Of a stretch of 64,000 nt of DNA, positions 24,740 through 33,917 are shown in pieces. Source of the stretch: Nonomuraea rhodomycinica (GTDB lineage Bacteria > Actinomycetota > Actinomycetes > Streptosporangiales > Streptosporangiaceae); the NCBI RefSeq assembly GCF_013363995.1, contig NZ_JABWGO010000001.1, positions 1,745,222-1,809,221 on the forward strand, in the 5' to 3' direction. The notes beneath the pieces were generated by a model. That model saw nothing but the letters and a program-made list of their open reading frames with translations. It ran no database searches and was not told the origin of the DNA. The position numbers and the translations under genes were made by a program. The number at the start of each line of letters is the position of its first letter. Within the stretch, counting starts at the first letter, position 1.

Positions 24740-26026
24740 TCACGCGGCGAACAGGAGCGTGAGGCCGCCGAGGGTGTAGCAGAGCATGAGGACGAACAGC
24801 GGGATCTGCCCCGCCACCGCGCGCTCCGGCGGCAGCAGCCGGACGGAGCGGTCGTGCGCCGCGACGACTCCCGCGACATGGCCCGCGACGATGGCCACCA
24901 CCTGGACCGTGGCGATCGTGCCCGGCCCGACGACGTCCCGGTTCACCTCCACGCCGAGCCGGTCCAGGCCGAGGGCGAGGATGACGGCCCGCTGGCCCTC
25001 GAAGACGAGCAGCGAGAAGTAGTGGGCCACCAGGTAGCCGAGCGCGATCGGCACCAGCGAGTGGGCGAAGCGGGGGGCCAGGCCGCGCGCCCCGCCGACC
25101 AGGCCGGCCACGCCCAGGCACGCCGCGTACAGCAGCGCCACCCCGGCCACCGCCGCGAGCAGACCGGCCGTGCCCAGCCCGGCGCGGCCGAGCGGGCTCG
25201 TCTGCAGGGCGTTCACCCAGACGGGCGCGCCGGAGAAGCCGTCGTAGCCGGTGCCGCCGAGCAGCACGCACACGGTCGCGACCAGGCCGGGCGCGGGCCG
25301 CACGGCGTCCAGGCCGTCGAACGGGCCGCGCAGCACCCGCGTGCCGTCCTCGCGCCGGCCGAGCGGGGACAGGTGGCCGATCAGCGTCGAGTACACCTCG
25401 AACGGGTCGCCCCGGTCCAGCCAGGCGTGGCCGTAGGTGAGCGTGCCCGCGACCTGCGCCGCCGCGTACACGGCGCAGAAGGCGAGCAGCGTGGGCGGCG
25501 CGGCGGGCTCGGGCGCGACGAGCTCCGTCCAGGTGAACGCGAGCAGCCCGGCGGCGGCCGGCCAGTACCCGAGGCGGGCGGGCAGCGGGCGGCGCGGCCG
25601 GTCGGGCAGCAGCCGGAACGGGCTGACTGAGCGCCACACCGGCCCGAACAGCAGCGACGCCGGGACGAGGCCGACCCAGAACAGCACGTACACGAGGTAC
25701 GGGCCGGCGTTGCCCTCGGCCGGGCCCAGCAGCAGCCAGCCGGCGGCGTAGAGGGCGGCGAGCAGGGCCGCCACGCGGGCCGGGCGGGCGGGAAACCGCA
25801 CGCGGATCGCCCGTCCGGCCCGGTCGCCGCTGAAGCGGGAGTCCGCCCACAGCAGGCCGAGCGCCAGGAACGACACGACCAGCGCGGCGAACGCCCCGGC
25901 GTAGGCGTAGAAGAGCGGAATGGGCAGGTCGCTGCGCTCCCCCACCCCGTGCGCCAGGACCGGCAGGTCGCCCCGCCCGACGGCTCCTTGGGCGAGGACC
26001 GCCGCCGCGGTCGCGGCGGCGATCAC
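24740..26026 (-). CDS. Polytopic membrane protein
   Basis: 428 residues with about ten hydrophobic segments. The N-terminus has LPVLAHGVGERSDLPIPL followed by FYAYAGAFAALVVSFLALGLLW, a pattern I associate with actinobacterial membrane proteins often annotated as fenitrothion hydrolase; that name should not be taken as an activity here. Conserved polar elements (GHAWLDRGDPFEVYS, FGPVWRSVSPFRLL) lie between helices. It is the last gene of three linked by ATGA overlaps, so its product probably works with the cupredoxin-like lipoprotein encoded just before it. Confidence 0.7.
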   Translation of the reverse strand: MIAAATAAAVLAQGAVGRGDLPVLAHGVGERSDLPIPLFYAYAGAFAALVVSFLALGLLWADSRFSGDRAGRAIRVRFPARPARVAALLAALYAAGWLLLGPAEGNAGPYLVYVLFWVGLVPASLLFGPVWRSVSPFRLLPDRPRRPLPARLGYWPAAAGLLAFTWTELVAPEPAAPPTLLAFCAVYAAAQVAGTLTYGHAWLDRGDPFEVYSTLIGHLSPLGRREDGTRVLRGPFDGLDAVRPAPGLVATVCVLLGGTGYDGFSGAPVWVNALQTSPLGRAGLGTAGLLAAVAGVALLYAACLGVAGLVGGARGLAPRFAHSLVPIALGYLVAHYFSLLVFEGQRAVILALGLDRLGVEVNRDVVGPGTIATVQVVAIVAGHVAGVVAAHDRSVRLLPPERAVAGQIPLFVLMLCYTLGGLTLLFAA

Positions 26027-26421
26027 CGCACGGCCACCTGGGTGAGGACGAGGCCGCTCTCGTGCGTCTCCACCTCGAACACGCCGGTCATGTCCGCCCG
26101 GAAGCGCACCGTCACGGCCTGCCCGGGCCGCAGCTCGGCCGTGCGGTCGTAGCCGTGCACGTGCAGCTCGTCGGCGACGTCGCTGGTGACCGTGATGGCG
26201 ACCGTCTGACCGCGCCGCGCCTCCAGCCAGCCGGACGGGGGGCTCACCCGCCCGGCCCGTACGGTGATCTCCGCCCGCGCCTCACCGCCCTGGCCGCCCG
26301 CGCCTGGCGGGGCGGTGGCCACCTCGTGGCTGTTGCCCGGGTTGTGGTGCGTCTGCGACAGCGGCCCGCACCCGGCGGCCAGGAGCGCGACCGCGGCCCA
26401 CCCGAGCAGCCGCCGCCTCAT
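26023..26421 (-). CDS. Cupredoxin-like lipoprotein
   Basis: 132 residues. The signal peptide RRRLLGWAAVALLAAGC ends in a lipobox (LAAGC, Cys18), so it is anchored outside the membrane. The mature domain has cupredoxin-like strands (AEITVRAGRVSPPSGWLEARRGQTVAITVTSDVADELHVHGYD, then VEVETHESG-type end). His residues in HVHGYD and THESG could bind copper, but a full type 1 set (His-Cys-His-Met) is absent, since no Cys lies in the right loop. Its start overlaps the stop of the beta-helix gene and its stop overlaps the next start (ATGA in both cases). Confidence 0.78.
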   Translation of the reverse strand: MRRRLLGWAAVALLAAGCGPLSQTHHNPGNSHEVATAPPGAGGQGGEARAEITVRAGRVSPPSGWLEARRGQTVAITVTSDVADELHVHGYDRTAELRPGQAVTVRFRADMTGVFEVETHESGLVLTQVAVR

Positions 26422-28574
26422 ACCGGGACCTCCGCCTCCGCGGCGGCCTTCCCGCCGGTCCGGGCGCGGCGCGGCGCGAGCACCACGACCGCCCACAGCA
26501 CCCACACCCCGACGAGGAGCCCCCGGATCCAGCCCGGCCCGAGCGGGATGAGCGGAATGAGCCGGACCAGCCGGTCGTAGGCGTCGGCCAGCGCCAGCAC
26601 GCCCAGCGCGAGCGTGAGCCAGCCGAACGCCCGCCGGTCCCTCAGCACCGCCGCGCCCAGGCACAGCCACCACCCGGCCATGAGCAGCAGCGCCACCCCC
26701 GCCAGCAGCGTGTCGTCCACGGCCGCCGCCACCACGTCCAGCGCCAGTCCGGCCAGCCCGAGGACGGTGCCCGCGACGACGAGCCGGCGTCCGCGCCGGG
26801 CGCCTTCCCGGTGGGCCGGCGCGGCCCCGTCGGCCGGCGGCTCGCCCGGACGCCGCCGCGCCGCGCGGCCCGGCGGCGTCGTACGGCCCGCCCGCGCCCA
26901 GAACAGCACGGCCAGCAGCCCGAGCACGAGCGAGCCGCCCAGCGCGAGCTGCGTCTCCACCTTGCCGAGCCCCGCCGCGCCGAACCAGTCGCAGCCCGCG
27001 GGCAGCCGCGCCGCCTGGGCGCTGAAGTCCGCGCACAGGTACAGCTTGGTGAGCTTGACCGGTTCGGCCAGCCACCTGCCGGACCCTCCGGACAGCTCGG
27101 GCGCCCTGGCCGCGCAGAGCGGCAGCGCCGCCGGGGTGGTGCGCGCGGTCCCCGCCTGCCAGCAGTTGCCGGTGCCCTGGCCGTCCCACCACACGTCGCG
27201 GCCGTTGGGCCGCCGCCGGCCGTCCGGGGCGACGCCGAGCACGTTGCCCTCGTACCGGTTGTAGTCGGAGGTGTCGGTCTGCCGGTCCAGCCGGCTCTCG
27301 CCGCGGATGAACGCGGGCACCCCGAACAGGTGGAACGCCGCCCCGCGGTGGCCCCACACCTGGTTGCCCCTGAAGATGTTGTAGTTGCCGCCCGCGACGA
27401 TCACGCCGGTGCCGGGCGGGACCCCGACCTGGGAGCAGACCACGCCGCGCTCGTAGCCGCGCTCGGCCGGCGGCTTGGCGCACGTGCCGTCGCGGGTGTA
27501 GCGGTAGTAGTCGCGGTTGTTGTCGTAGATCTTGTTGTTCTCGAACTTGGCGTGGTTCTGCGGGAGTCCGGGATGGCTCGGCCAGAGGCTGTCCATCGTG
27601 GCGCCGACCATGTTGTCGTAGAACTCGTTGTCGTGGACCCACATCGAGTCGCCCGCGGTGCCGGAGTAGCCGAGCGCGTTGTCGTGGCTGCGGCAGCGGC
27701 GGATCTCGATCGCGTAGCGGGGGACGTCGTGGCCGCGGCCGTCGTTGAGGTTGGAGGCGCTGCCCGGGTACAGGCCGCCGTCGCCGTTGCCGTACGCCTC
27801 GCAGTCGGTGTACAGGCCGTGGTCGCTGGCGAAGGTCAGGAAGCCGTACTCGTCGTTCCAGCGGGTGAGGACGCGGTCGATGACGAACCCGTCGGTCTCC
27901 AGCACGTACAGCGAGTTGAACGTGGTGCGCTGGGCGGTGAGGTTGCGGAAGTAGACGCCGTCGGTGCGGTCGGCGCGGATGGCGTTCAGCTTGCGGTACT
28001 CCGCGTCCACGATCACGTCGAGCGGCCCGGCGCCCGTGCCCTCGATCTGGAGGTCCTGCTTGCCGAGGATGGCGACGAGGTTCTGGTTGTGGGGGCACTG
28101 CTGCTGCTGTTCGAACGACAGGATCTGGTAGCCCCAGGTCGACCAGCGGGCGGGCAGCCGGGCGCAGGCGCCGGTCGGGGCGGCCTGGCTGGGCTCCTCG
28201 CGGTAGAGGCCGGGGAGCATCGCGATCGTCATCCCGGGCCGGTTCACCTTGTCGACGGCCTCCTGGAGGTGCCTGACGCCGTCCTTGAGGCACCGCCGGA
28301 ACAGCGTGAGGTTGCGTGCGCGCAGCTCGGCCGGGAATCCGGCGACGCGGCGGGCGAAGTCGGCGGCGTCGGTCTTGCACACCAGGATGTCGGGCTCGCC
28401 GGTGCGCAGCGCCGGCACGCTGCCCGATCCGTCCGGCAGGGTGACCGGCCGTTCCTCGTGGGCGAGGGCGACGCCCGCGGGCAGCAGCAGGGCCACGGTC
28501 AGGGCGGCGACGGATCCCACGCGGCGGAGGAGGCCGCGTAAGGGGGGCCTGGGCAAGGGGCGTAAGGGGGGCAT
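26418..28574 (-). CDS. Secreted parallel beta-helix protein with C-terminal membrane segments
   Basis: 718 residues. A signal peptide (to about residue 38, ending LAHEERP) precedes a right-handed parallel beta-helix of roughly 450 residues with repeated coils (NLTAQRTTFNSLYVLETDG, CRSHDNALGYSGTAGDSMWVHDNEFYDN, NNKIYDNNRDYYRY, GGNYNIFRGNQVWGHRG). An extracytoplasmic linker with paired Cys follows, then four or five hydrophobic segments and a basic tail. Such helices often bind or cleave polysaccharides, but no catalytic set is evident. The fusion of an external beta-helix to a polytopic C-terminus is unusual. It heads the three-gene operon. Confidence 0.82.
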   Translation of the reverse strand: MPPLRPLPRPPLRGLLRRVGSVAALTVALLLPAGVALAHEERPVTLPDGSGSVPALRTGEPDILVCKTDAADFARRVAGFPAELRARNLTLFRRCLKDGVRHLQEAVDKVNRPGMTIAMLPGLYREEPSQAAPTGACARLPARWSTWGYQILSFEQQQQCPHNQNLVAILGKQDLQIEGTGAGPLDVIVDAEYRKLNAIRADRTDGVYFRNLTAQRTTFNSLYVLETDGFVIDRVLTRWNDEYGFLTFASDHGLYTDCEAYGNGDGGLYPGSASNLNDGRGHDVPRYAIEIRRCRSHDNALGYSGTAGDSMWVHDNEFYDNMVGATMDSLWPSHPGLPQNHAKFENNKIYDNNRDYYRYTRDGTCAKPPAERGYERGVVCSQVGVPPGTGVIVAGGNYNIFRGNQVWGHRGAAFHLFGVPAFIRGESRLDRQTDTSDYNRYEGNVLGVAPDGRRRPNGRDVWWDGQGTGNCWQAGTARTTPAALPLCAARAPELSGGSGRWLAEPVKLTKLYLCADFSAQAARLPAGCDWFGAAGLGKVETQLALGGSLVLGLLAVLFWARAGRTTPPGRAARRRPGEPPADGAAPAHREGARRGRRLVVAGTVLGLAGLALDVVAAAVDDTLLAGVALLLMAGWWLCLGAAVLRDRRAFGWLTLALGVLALADAYDRLVRLIPLIPLGPGWIRGLLVGVWVLWAVVVLAPRRARTGGKAAAEAEVPV

Positions 28575-28603
28575 GGCCGCGACACTAGAACAGGGCTCAC
28601 GTT

Positions 28604-28617
28604 CTGCCTAGAGGCAG
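28604..28617. promoter_or_regulatory. Palindrome in the promoter of the beta-helix operon
   Basis: CTGCCT-AG-AGGCAG is an inverted repeat 30 bases upstream of the operon's first start codon. A second, looser pair GAAC (28588-28591) / GTTC (28601-28604) flanks it. It may be an operator; the binder is unknown. Confidence 0.4.
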
Positions 28618-28652
28618 ATGATCTTCTCTGTCGCGCGGCCCCGGGAACGACG

Positions 28653-28684
28653 ACGGCCGCCCCGGAGAGCCCCGGGGCGGCCGT
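28653..28684 (-). terminator. Terminator hairpin after the MFS-tetR operon
   Basis: A 13-bp perfect stem, ACGGCCGCCCCGG (28653-28665) with CCGGGGCGGCCGT (28672-28684), encloses a 6-base loop 20 bases after the tetR stop. Confidence 0.8.
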
Positions 28685-28703
28685 GAACGTGCGGGAGAGG
28701 CGG

Positions 28704-29336
28704 TCAGCGCGGGCCGATGCCCGACAGGACCTGGTCGACGATCCGTTCGGCGAGGCCGTCGGTGAGCTCGACGCCGCCCCACTTGGTGTGCCACAGCATG
28801 GCGCCCGACAGCGAGGCGAGCGCCACCTCCACGTCGATGTCGGGCCGCAGCTCACCGGTGTCGACGCCGCGCTGGACCACGTCGCGCACGGCCTTCCTGC
28901 GCGGCTCGACGGCGACCTTCACGAACCGGCCCATGAGGCGGGGGTAGCGGTCGGCGTCGCTCATGGCGATGTTCATGAGGCACCGGGTGCGGTCCTGGCC
29001 CGCCTCGGTCTGCATGGCCGCCAGGAGCGTGATCAGGTCGTCGCGCACCGAGACGCCGCCGACGGGCGGCAGCGGGGCCTTGAGGGTGGCGAGCGAGTCG
29101 GCGACCAGGTCTTCCTTGTTGGACCAGCGCCGGTAGATGGTCGTCTTGCCGACCCCGGCCCTCGAGGCGATCGCCTCGATGGACAGCTCGGCCACGCCCA
29201 TGCCCTCCGCGATCAGGTCGAGGGTGGCCTCGATGATCGCCTTCTCGGCCTTCTCGCTGCGGGGGCGGCCCGCCGGGCGGCCGGCTCCCGCCGCCGCCTG
29301 CCCGGCCGTCCCGTGCGTCATCTCCTGCGTCGTCAT
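28704..29336 (-). CDS. TetR-family repressor of the adjacent exporter
   Basis: 210 residues. The HTH is clear: IIEATLDLIAEGMGVAELSIEAIASRAGVGKTTIYRRWSNKEDL, followed by a helical ligand domain. It lies 7 bp after the MFS exporter gene on the same strand, so they form an operon. A strong palindrome in the exporter promoter (30935-30961) is its likely operator. Usual action: repress the exporter until the transported drug or metabolite binds. Confidence 0.9.
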   Translation of the reverse strand: MTTQEMTHGTAGQAAAGAGRPAGRPRSEKAEKAIIEATLDLIAEGMGVAELSIEAIASRAGVGKTTIYRRWSNKEDLVADSLATLKAPLPPVGGVSVRDDLITLLAAMQTEAGQDRTRCLMNIAMSDADRYPRLMGRFVKVAVEPRRKAVRDVVQRGVDTGELRPDIDVEVALASLSGAMLWHTKWGGVELTDGLAERIVDQVLSGIGPR

Positions 29337-29343
29337 CGCGGCC

Positions 29344-30894
29344 TCACACTACCGCTGGTTCCCTCGTTTCGGCCTCCTGAACAGGGGCCGGCTTGCCCGG
29401 CATCCACCGGAAGACCACGGCCACGCCGGCCAGCGCGATCACCGCGGACACCAGGGCGGTGATGTGCATGCCGTGGATGAACGCGTCGTAGGCGGGCTCC
29501 ATCAGGCCCTGGCCGCGCGCGCCGAGCGCCTTGGCGACGGCGTCCGTGGCCATGAGCGACTCGCCGGCGGCGTGCCGCACGGCCTCGGGCAGGCTGGTCA
29601 GGTGCGGGGCGATCTCACCGCGGTAGCTGGAGGACAGCACCGAGCCGAGCACGGCCACGCCGAGCGCGCCGGCGACCTGGCGGACGGTGTTGCTCATGGC
29701 CGAGCCGACGCCGGCCTTCTCGCGGGGCAGCGACTCCATGATCGCTGTGGTGGCGGGCGGCATGATGTTGGCCATCGCGGCGCCCTGGATGAAGAAGATC
29801 ACCTCGATGAGCAGGACCGGGGTGTCCTGGTCGAGGAGCGCGTAGCTGGCGAGGACCAGGGTGATCACGGCCATGCTGACACCGGAGGCGAGCTTGGCGC
29901 CGAAGCGCTGGTTCACGCGCTGGCTGAGCGGCGCGAAGATGAGCTGGGCCGCGGCGAAGGGGATCATCAGCGCTCCCGCCTGGACCGGGCTGAAACCGAG
30001 CACGATCTGCAGGTAGAAGGTCAGGAAGAACATCCCGCCCATCATCGCGAAGAAGACCATGCCCATCATGCCGATGGCCGAGCTGAAGCGGACGTTGCCG
30101 AAGTTGCGCACGTCGAAGACGGGGTGGTCGATGCGCCGCTCCCACCAGGCGAACAGCGCCAGCACCGCGATGCCGGCCAGCGCCGGGACGTAGACCTCCG
30201 GGTCGGTGACGGTGGCCAGCTCGCCGCCGCGGATGATGCCGTAGACGACCGCGACGAGACCGATGATCGACAGCAGCACGCCGACCGGGTCGAGCTTGGA
30301 CGGCTTCGGGTCACGCGACTCGGGCACGACGAACCCGATCAGGAACATGCTGATGATCACGATCGGCACGTTGACGAGGAAGACCGAACCCCACCAGAAC
30401 CGCTCGATCAGCAGGCCGCCGGTGATGGGGCCGATGGCCACGGCCAGGCCGACGCCGCCCGCCCAGATGCCGATGGCCTTCCCACGCTCGGCCGGGGGGA
30501 ACACGTTCGAGATGATGGCCAGGGTGGCCGGCATGATCGCCGCACCGCCGATGCCCATCGCCGCCCGGGCCAGGATCAGCTGGGTCGGATCCTGGGAGTA
30601 GGCGCTGGCCAGTGAGGCCAGGCCGAACAGCGCCATGCCGATGAAGAGCATCCGCTTGCGGCCGGTGCGGTCACCGATCACACCGAAGGTGAACAGCAGC
30701 CCGGCGAACACCAGCGTGTAGGAGTTGATCGCCCACTCCAGCTCGCTCTGGGTCGCGCCCAGCCCGTGGGTGGGGTCGGCGATGGTCTTCATCGCCACGT
30801 TGAGGATCGTGTTGTCGAGCACGACCGCCAGCAGGCTGAAGACCAGCACGCCGAGGATCGTCCACCGGCGCGGATGGCCAGCGTGGGTTTCCAT
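29344..30894 (-). CDS. EmrB/QacA-type MFS drug exporter (14 membrane segments)
   Basis: 516 residues. The DHA2 family marks are VLDNTILNVAM in the first segment (motif D1-like), FGVIGDRTGRKRMLFIG (motif A) and GIGGAAIMPATLAIISNVFPP with the motif C region WAGGVGLAVAIGPITGGLL. About 14 hydrophobic segments and a short charged C-terminus. It should expel hydrophobic drugs or metabolites by proton antiport across the cell membrane. First gene of an operon with the TetR repressor, under the palindromic operator upstream. Confidence 0.92.
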   Translation of the reverse strand: METHAGHPRRWTILGVLVFSLLAVVLDNTILNVAMKTIADPTHGLGATQSELEWAINSYTLVFAGLLFTFGVIGDRTGRKRMLFIGMALFGLASLASAYSQDPTQLILARAAMGIGGAAIMPATLAIISNVFPPAERGKAIGIWAGGVGLAVAIGPITGGLLIERFWWGSVFLVNVPIVIISMFLIGFVVPESRDPKPSKLDPVGVLLSIIGLVAVVYGIIRGGELATVTDPEVYVPALAGIAVLALFAWWERRIDHPVFDVRNFGNVRFSSAIGMMGMVFFAMMGGMFFLTFYLQIVLGFSPVQAGALMIPFAAAQLIFAPLSQRVNQRFGAKLASGVSMAVITLVLASYALLDQDTPVLLIEVIFFIQGAAMANIMPPATTAIMESLPREKAGVGSAMSNTVRQVAGALGVAVLGSVLSSSYRGEIAPHLTSLPEAVRHAAGESLMATDAVAKALGARGQGLMEPAYDAFIHGMHITALVSAVIALAGVAVVFRWMPGKPAPVQEAETREPAVV

Positions 30895-30934
30895 GCGAAC
30901 TCCAATTTCGATACGTCAATGTTTCGCAACGCGA

Positions 30935-30961
30935 GCGTATCGTAAGAATATTCCGATACGC
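30935..30961. promoter_or_regulatory. Candidate TetR operator GCGTATCG-N11-CGATACGC
   Basis: A perfect 8-bp inverted repeat (30935-30942 and 30954-30961) lies 41 bases upstream of the exporter start. A further half-site TCGATACG is at 30908-30915, next to the start codon, so two dimers could bind. The stretch 30895-30975 is much more AT-rich than its surroundings, as expected of a regulated promoter. Confidence 0.7.
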
Positions 30962-31122
30962 AACGGTGTCGTTTCGAAAGCTGGCCTCCAGCTGCCGATC
31001 ACACCCTCCCGGGCGCGGAACGCCCCTGCTCGGGGGCCGTCTCCTCCGGAGATCGCGGCACAGCCGCTCCGCGTGAGGGCCGACCCTGTGTGGAGCGTCC
31101 GGCTCACCTGGGCGTCCCGCAC

Positions 31123-31207
31123 GTGGGTGTCCGGCACACGTGGGTGTCCGGCACACGTGGGTGTCCGGCACACGTGGGTGTCCGGCACACGTGGGTGTCC
31201 GGCACAC
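31123..31207. repeat. 17-bp minisatellite, five identical copies
   Basis: GTGGGTGTCCGGCACAC is repeated exactly five times without spacers (31123-31207), preceded by a degenerate copy at 31106-31122. Each junction creates CACGTG. It lies in the 596-bp gap between two MFS genes that holds no gene with credible coding signs. Confidence 0.95.
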
Positions 31208-31290
31208 GTGAGGCCCGGACCCACGCGGAGGCAGACGCCCCGCCGGGCGACACCGCGCAGGGGCGGGCTCTCGCATAGAGGCGACCACCG

Positions 31291-31380
31291 CGCAGAGCGT
31301 GGGCGCCGCACAGGGCGTAGGCGCCGCACAGGGCGTAGGCGCCGCGCAGAGCGTAGGCGCCGCACAGAGCGCAGGCGCCG
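31291..31380. repeat. 18-bp minisatellite, five copies
   Basis: Five adjacent 18-bp units with consensus CACAGGGCGTAGGCGCCG (two forms beginning CGCAGAG or CACAGGG) occupy 31291-31380. A third, less regular array of CGTCAGGGGTCA-like units follows at about 31428-31500 and runs into the last codons of the MFS gene. Confidence 0.9.
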
Positions 31381-31490
31381 GCACAGGGGACCCCCGTGTC
31401 GCACCCGACAGGCGCCGCCGCCCCAGCGTCAGGGGCCCGACGTCAGGGGGTCACGGGCGTCAGGGGTCACGGCGTCAAGGGACCCCAGCG

Positions 31491-32708
31491 TCAGGGGGTC
31501 GCGGTGGCCGGGGCCGGTTCCTCCGTCGTCGTCCGGGTGGCCTCCGCGGAGCGGCCGCGCCAGAACGGCACCGCCACCCCCACCATGACGACCCCCACCG
31601 CGCCCGCCACGGCGAACGCCCAGGCCGGTCCGTGCGCGTCGATGAGGGCGCCCGCGATCGGCGCGGACAGGGCGCCGCCGACCAGCAGGGCCGTGCCGTG
31701 CAGGCCCATCGCCTCGCCCCGCGCCGCCGCCGGCACCCGCCCGCTCACGGCCTCGACCGTGGCCGACAGCGCCGGCGCGCACAGCAGGCCCGCGGGCAGC
31801 ATCGCCAGGACCAGCCACCGCCAGTCTCCGGCGGCCAGGCCCACGGGCGCGGTGAGCAGCCCCATCCCCGCGATGAGCCCCAGCGGCGAGAAGCCCCGGC
31901 TCAGCCCGCCGTACACGAACCCGCCCAGCAGGGAGTACACGCACCACAGGGCGACGGCCAGCCCCACCCACGCGGTCTGACCGGCGTTCTTCATGGTGCC
32001 GACGAGGGCCAGCTCGCTCGCGGTGAGCACGAACGTGGCCGCGGCGGCCGTGCCGAGCAGCGCGGCCAGGCCGGGGGTGAGCCAGCGCCGCCTCGGCACC
32101 CGCACCTGCCCGGCGGCGAGCTCCTCGGCCGAGCGGGTCGGCGGGTCGAGCGCGATCAGCCCCAGCCCGGCGGCCGTCATGCCGCAGGCGATGACGGCCA
32201 TGGTGGGGCCGCTGCCCAGGGTGGTGACGCCGGCCACGGCCAGCGCGGGCCCCGTCATGTAGGACAGCTCGACGATCATCGAGTCGAGCGAGAAGCCCAT
32301 GCGGCGCTGCTCCGGCGGCACCATGGCGGTCAGGCACTGCCTGATCACGCTGAACACCGGCAGCGCCAGCAGGCCCGCGAGGGCCGCCGCGGCCACCAGC
32401 GCCGGGAACGGCAGCGCCCACGCGCACGCCCAGAACGCCGCCTGCGCCCCGGTCGTGACGGCCAGCACCGGCCGCAGCCCGTGCCGGTCGACGAACCTTC
32501 CGGATAACGGCGAGCCGACGGCCATGCCGACCGTGCTGGCCATGGTGACCAGCCCCGCCTGCCCGAAGCCGAGCCGCATGCCTTCGACGACGTGCAGCGT
32601 CAGCGCCATGCCCGTCGCGGTCGACGGGACGCGGGCCAGCAGGCCCACGAGGAGCAGGGTGCGGACGCCGGGCAGCCCGAGCAGACGCCGGTAAGGTTCG
32701 AGAGCCAT
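31491..32708 (-). CDS. MFS transporter
   Basis: 405 residues with about 12 membrane segments. The motif A region is [16 protein letters not shown] near residue 70. The protein resembles the sugar-efflux or multidrug 12-segment exporters of actinomycetes. The C-terminal tail ([15 protein letters not shown]) is encoded by DNA continuous with the CGTCAGG-type repeat array downstream. It is divergent from panB, with 132 bp between the starts. The substrate is unknown. Confidence 0.83.
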   Translation of the reverse strand: MALEPYRRLLGLPGVRTLLLVGLLARVPSTATGMALTLHVVEGMRLGFGQAGLVTMASTVGMAVGSPLSGRFVDRHGLRPVLAVTTGAQAAFWACAWALPFPALVAAAALAGLLALPVFSVIRQCLTAMVPPEQRRMGFSLDSMIVELSYMTGPALAVAGVTTLGSGPTMAVIACGMTAAGLGLIALDPPTRSAEELAAGQVRVPRRRWLTPGLAALLGTAAAATFVLTASELALVGTMKNAGQTAWVGLAVALWCVYSLLGGFVYGGLSRGFSPLGLIAGMGLLTAPVGLAAGDWRWLVLAMLPAGLLCAPALSATVEAVSGRVPAAARGEAMGLHGTALLVGGALSAPIAGALIDAHGPAWAFAVAGAVGVVMVGVAVPFWRGRSAEATRTTTEEPAPATATP

Positions 32709-32840
32709 GGTGATTGCTTACCTCCGCACCCATTGTGGCAAGCGGCACCGACAGTCTCGCCACCGGTTTTCGCGGGTGGCATCATCGAAGGGTCCGGGTA
32801 CGCCACTGGGGCGCCTCGAGACCTTTCTGGAGCGTTCGAC

Positions 32841-33692
32841 ATGCCTTCTTCCACCATGCCCCCGCCCACCCCCACCTCCCTGTACGGCGGCGCCGCCGGG
32901 CGGCGCGTCACCGTCCGCGACCTCGCGGCGGCCAAGGAGCGCCGCGAGAAGTGGCCGATGCTGACGGCCTACGACGCCATGACGGCGCGGGTGTTCGACG
33001 AGGCGGGCGTGCCGGTGCTGCTCGTCGGCGACTCGGCGGCCATGGTCGTGTACGGCTACGACTCCACGGTCCCCGTCACCGTGGACGACCTGCTGCCCCT
33101 GACGGCCGGCGTCGTGCGCGGCTCCTCACGGGCGCTCGTGGTGGCCGACCTGCCGTTCGGCTCCTACCAGGCGTCGCCGGCGCAGGCCCTGGAGTCGGCG
33201 GCCCGCTTCCTGAAGGAGGCCGGGGCCCACGCGGTCAAGCTGGAGGGCGGCCGCCGCGTGCTGCCGCAGGTCGAGGCGCTGGTGTCGGCCGGTGTCCCGG
33301 TCATGGGCCACCTCGGCCTCACCCCGCAGTCCGTCAACGTCTTCGGCGGATACCGCGTCCAGGGGCGCGGCGAGTCGGGCGAGGAGCTGATGAAGGACGC
33401 CAAGGACCTGGAGCGGGCGGGCGCGTTCGCGCTGGTGCTGGAGTGCGTGCCGGCCGAGCTGGCCGAGCGGGTGACGACGTCCCTGTCGATCCCGACGATC
33501 GGCATCGGCGCGGGCCCGGCCACGGACGCGCAGGTGCTCGTCTGGCAGGACCTCATGGGGCTGACGCCGCGTCCGGCGAGGTTCGTCAAGCGGTACGGCG
33601 ACCTGGCCGCCGACCTCGACCGCGCGGCCCGCGCCTTCGCGGCGGACGTCGTCTCGGGCGCCTTCCCCGCCCAGGAGCACACCTACCGCTGA
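32841..33692 (+). CDS. panB: 3-methyl-2-oxobutanoate hydroxymethyltransferase
   Basis: 283 residues from the ATG at 32841. The family landmarks are present: [38 protein letters not shown] (Mg2+ Asp), [34 protein letters not shown] and [23 protein letters not shown]. It adds the hydroxymethyl group from 5,10-methylene-THF to 2-oxoisovalerate, the first committed step to pantothenate and CoA. It is a single gene here, followed by a strong hairpin. Confidence 0.96.
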   Translation: MPSSTMPPPTPTSLYGGAAGRRVTVRDLAAAKERREKWPMLTAYDAMTARVFDEAGVPVLLVGDSAAMVVYGYDSTVPVTVDDLLPLTAGVVRGSSRALVVADLPFGSYQASPAQALESAARFLKEAGAHAVKLEGGRRVLPQVEALVSAGVPVMGHLGLTPQSVNVFGGYRVQGRGESGEELMKDAKDLERAGAFALVLECVPAELAERVTTSLSIPTIGIGAGPATDAQVLVWQDLMGLTPRPARFVKRYGDLAADLDRAARAFAADVVSGAFPAQEHTYR

Positions 33693-33716
33693 CCCGCCCC
33701 GATCGCCTGCCACACC

Positions 33717-33748
33717 GCCGCCCGGCCGTCCTCCGGCTGCCGGGCGGC
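33717..33748 (+). terminator. Terminator hairpin after panB
   Basis: GCCGCCCGGC (33717-33726) and GCCGGGCGGC (33739-33748) form a perfect 10-bp stem with a 12-base loop, 24 bases after the panB stop. Confidence 0.8.
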
Positions 33749-33864
33749 GCCGCTTCCCGGTGAACGGAGTGCGGCCGGCCGGCGCCGCTTCCGGTGACCG
33801 GAGTGCGGCCGGGCGATGCGCTGCGGTGCGGTGCGGTGGGATGCGGTGCGGTGCGGTGCGGTGC
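33746..33864. repeat. Tandem duplication and GCGGT microsatellite
   Basis: A 34/35-bp unit beginning GGCGCCGCTTCC is present twice (33746-33780 and 33781-33814). It is followed at about 33823-33864 by GCGGT pentamers, three then four copies separated by a GGGAT variant. The first copy begins inside the right arm of the panB terminator. No gene is seen in 33693-33917. Confidence 0.85.
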
Positions 33865-33917
33865 GACGAATCTCACTCCCCGCGGAGGCTGCCCGGGACC
33901 GCGCCCCGGGCCGGGCC

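Noticed and set aside
24740..26026. Naming the polytopic protein a fenitrothion hydrolase
   Set aside because: The resemblance is to a name used in annotation; no catalytic residues can be shown and the operon suggests another role.
31123..31207. Replication origin iterons or DnaA boxes
   Set aside because: No AT-rich unwinding stretch, no TTGTCCACA-like boxes and no replication gene lie next to the array.
31123..31380. CRISPR array
   Set aside because: The 17- and 18-bp units are adjacent with no spacers, and there are no cas genes nearby.
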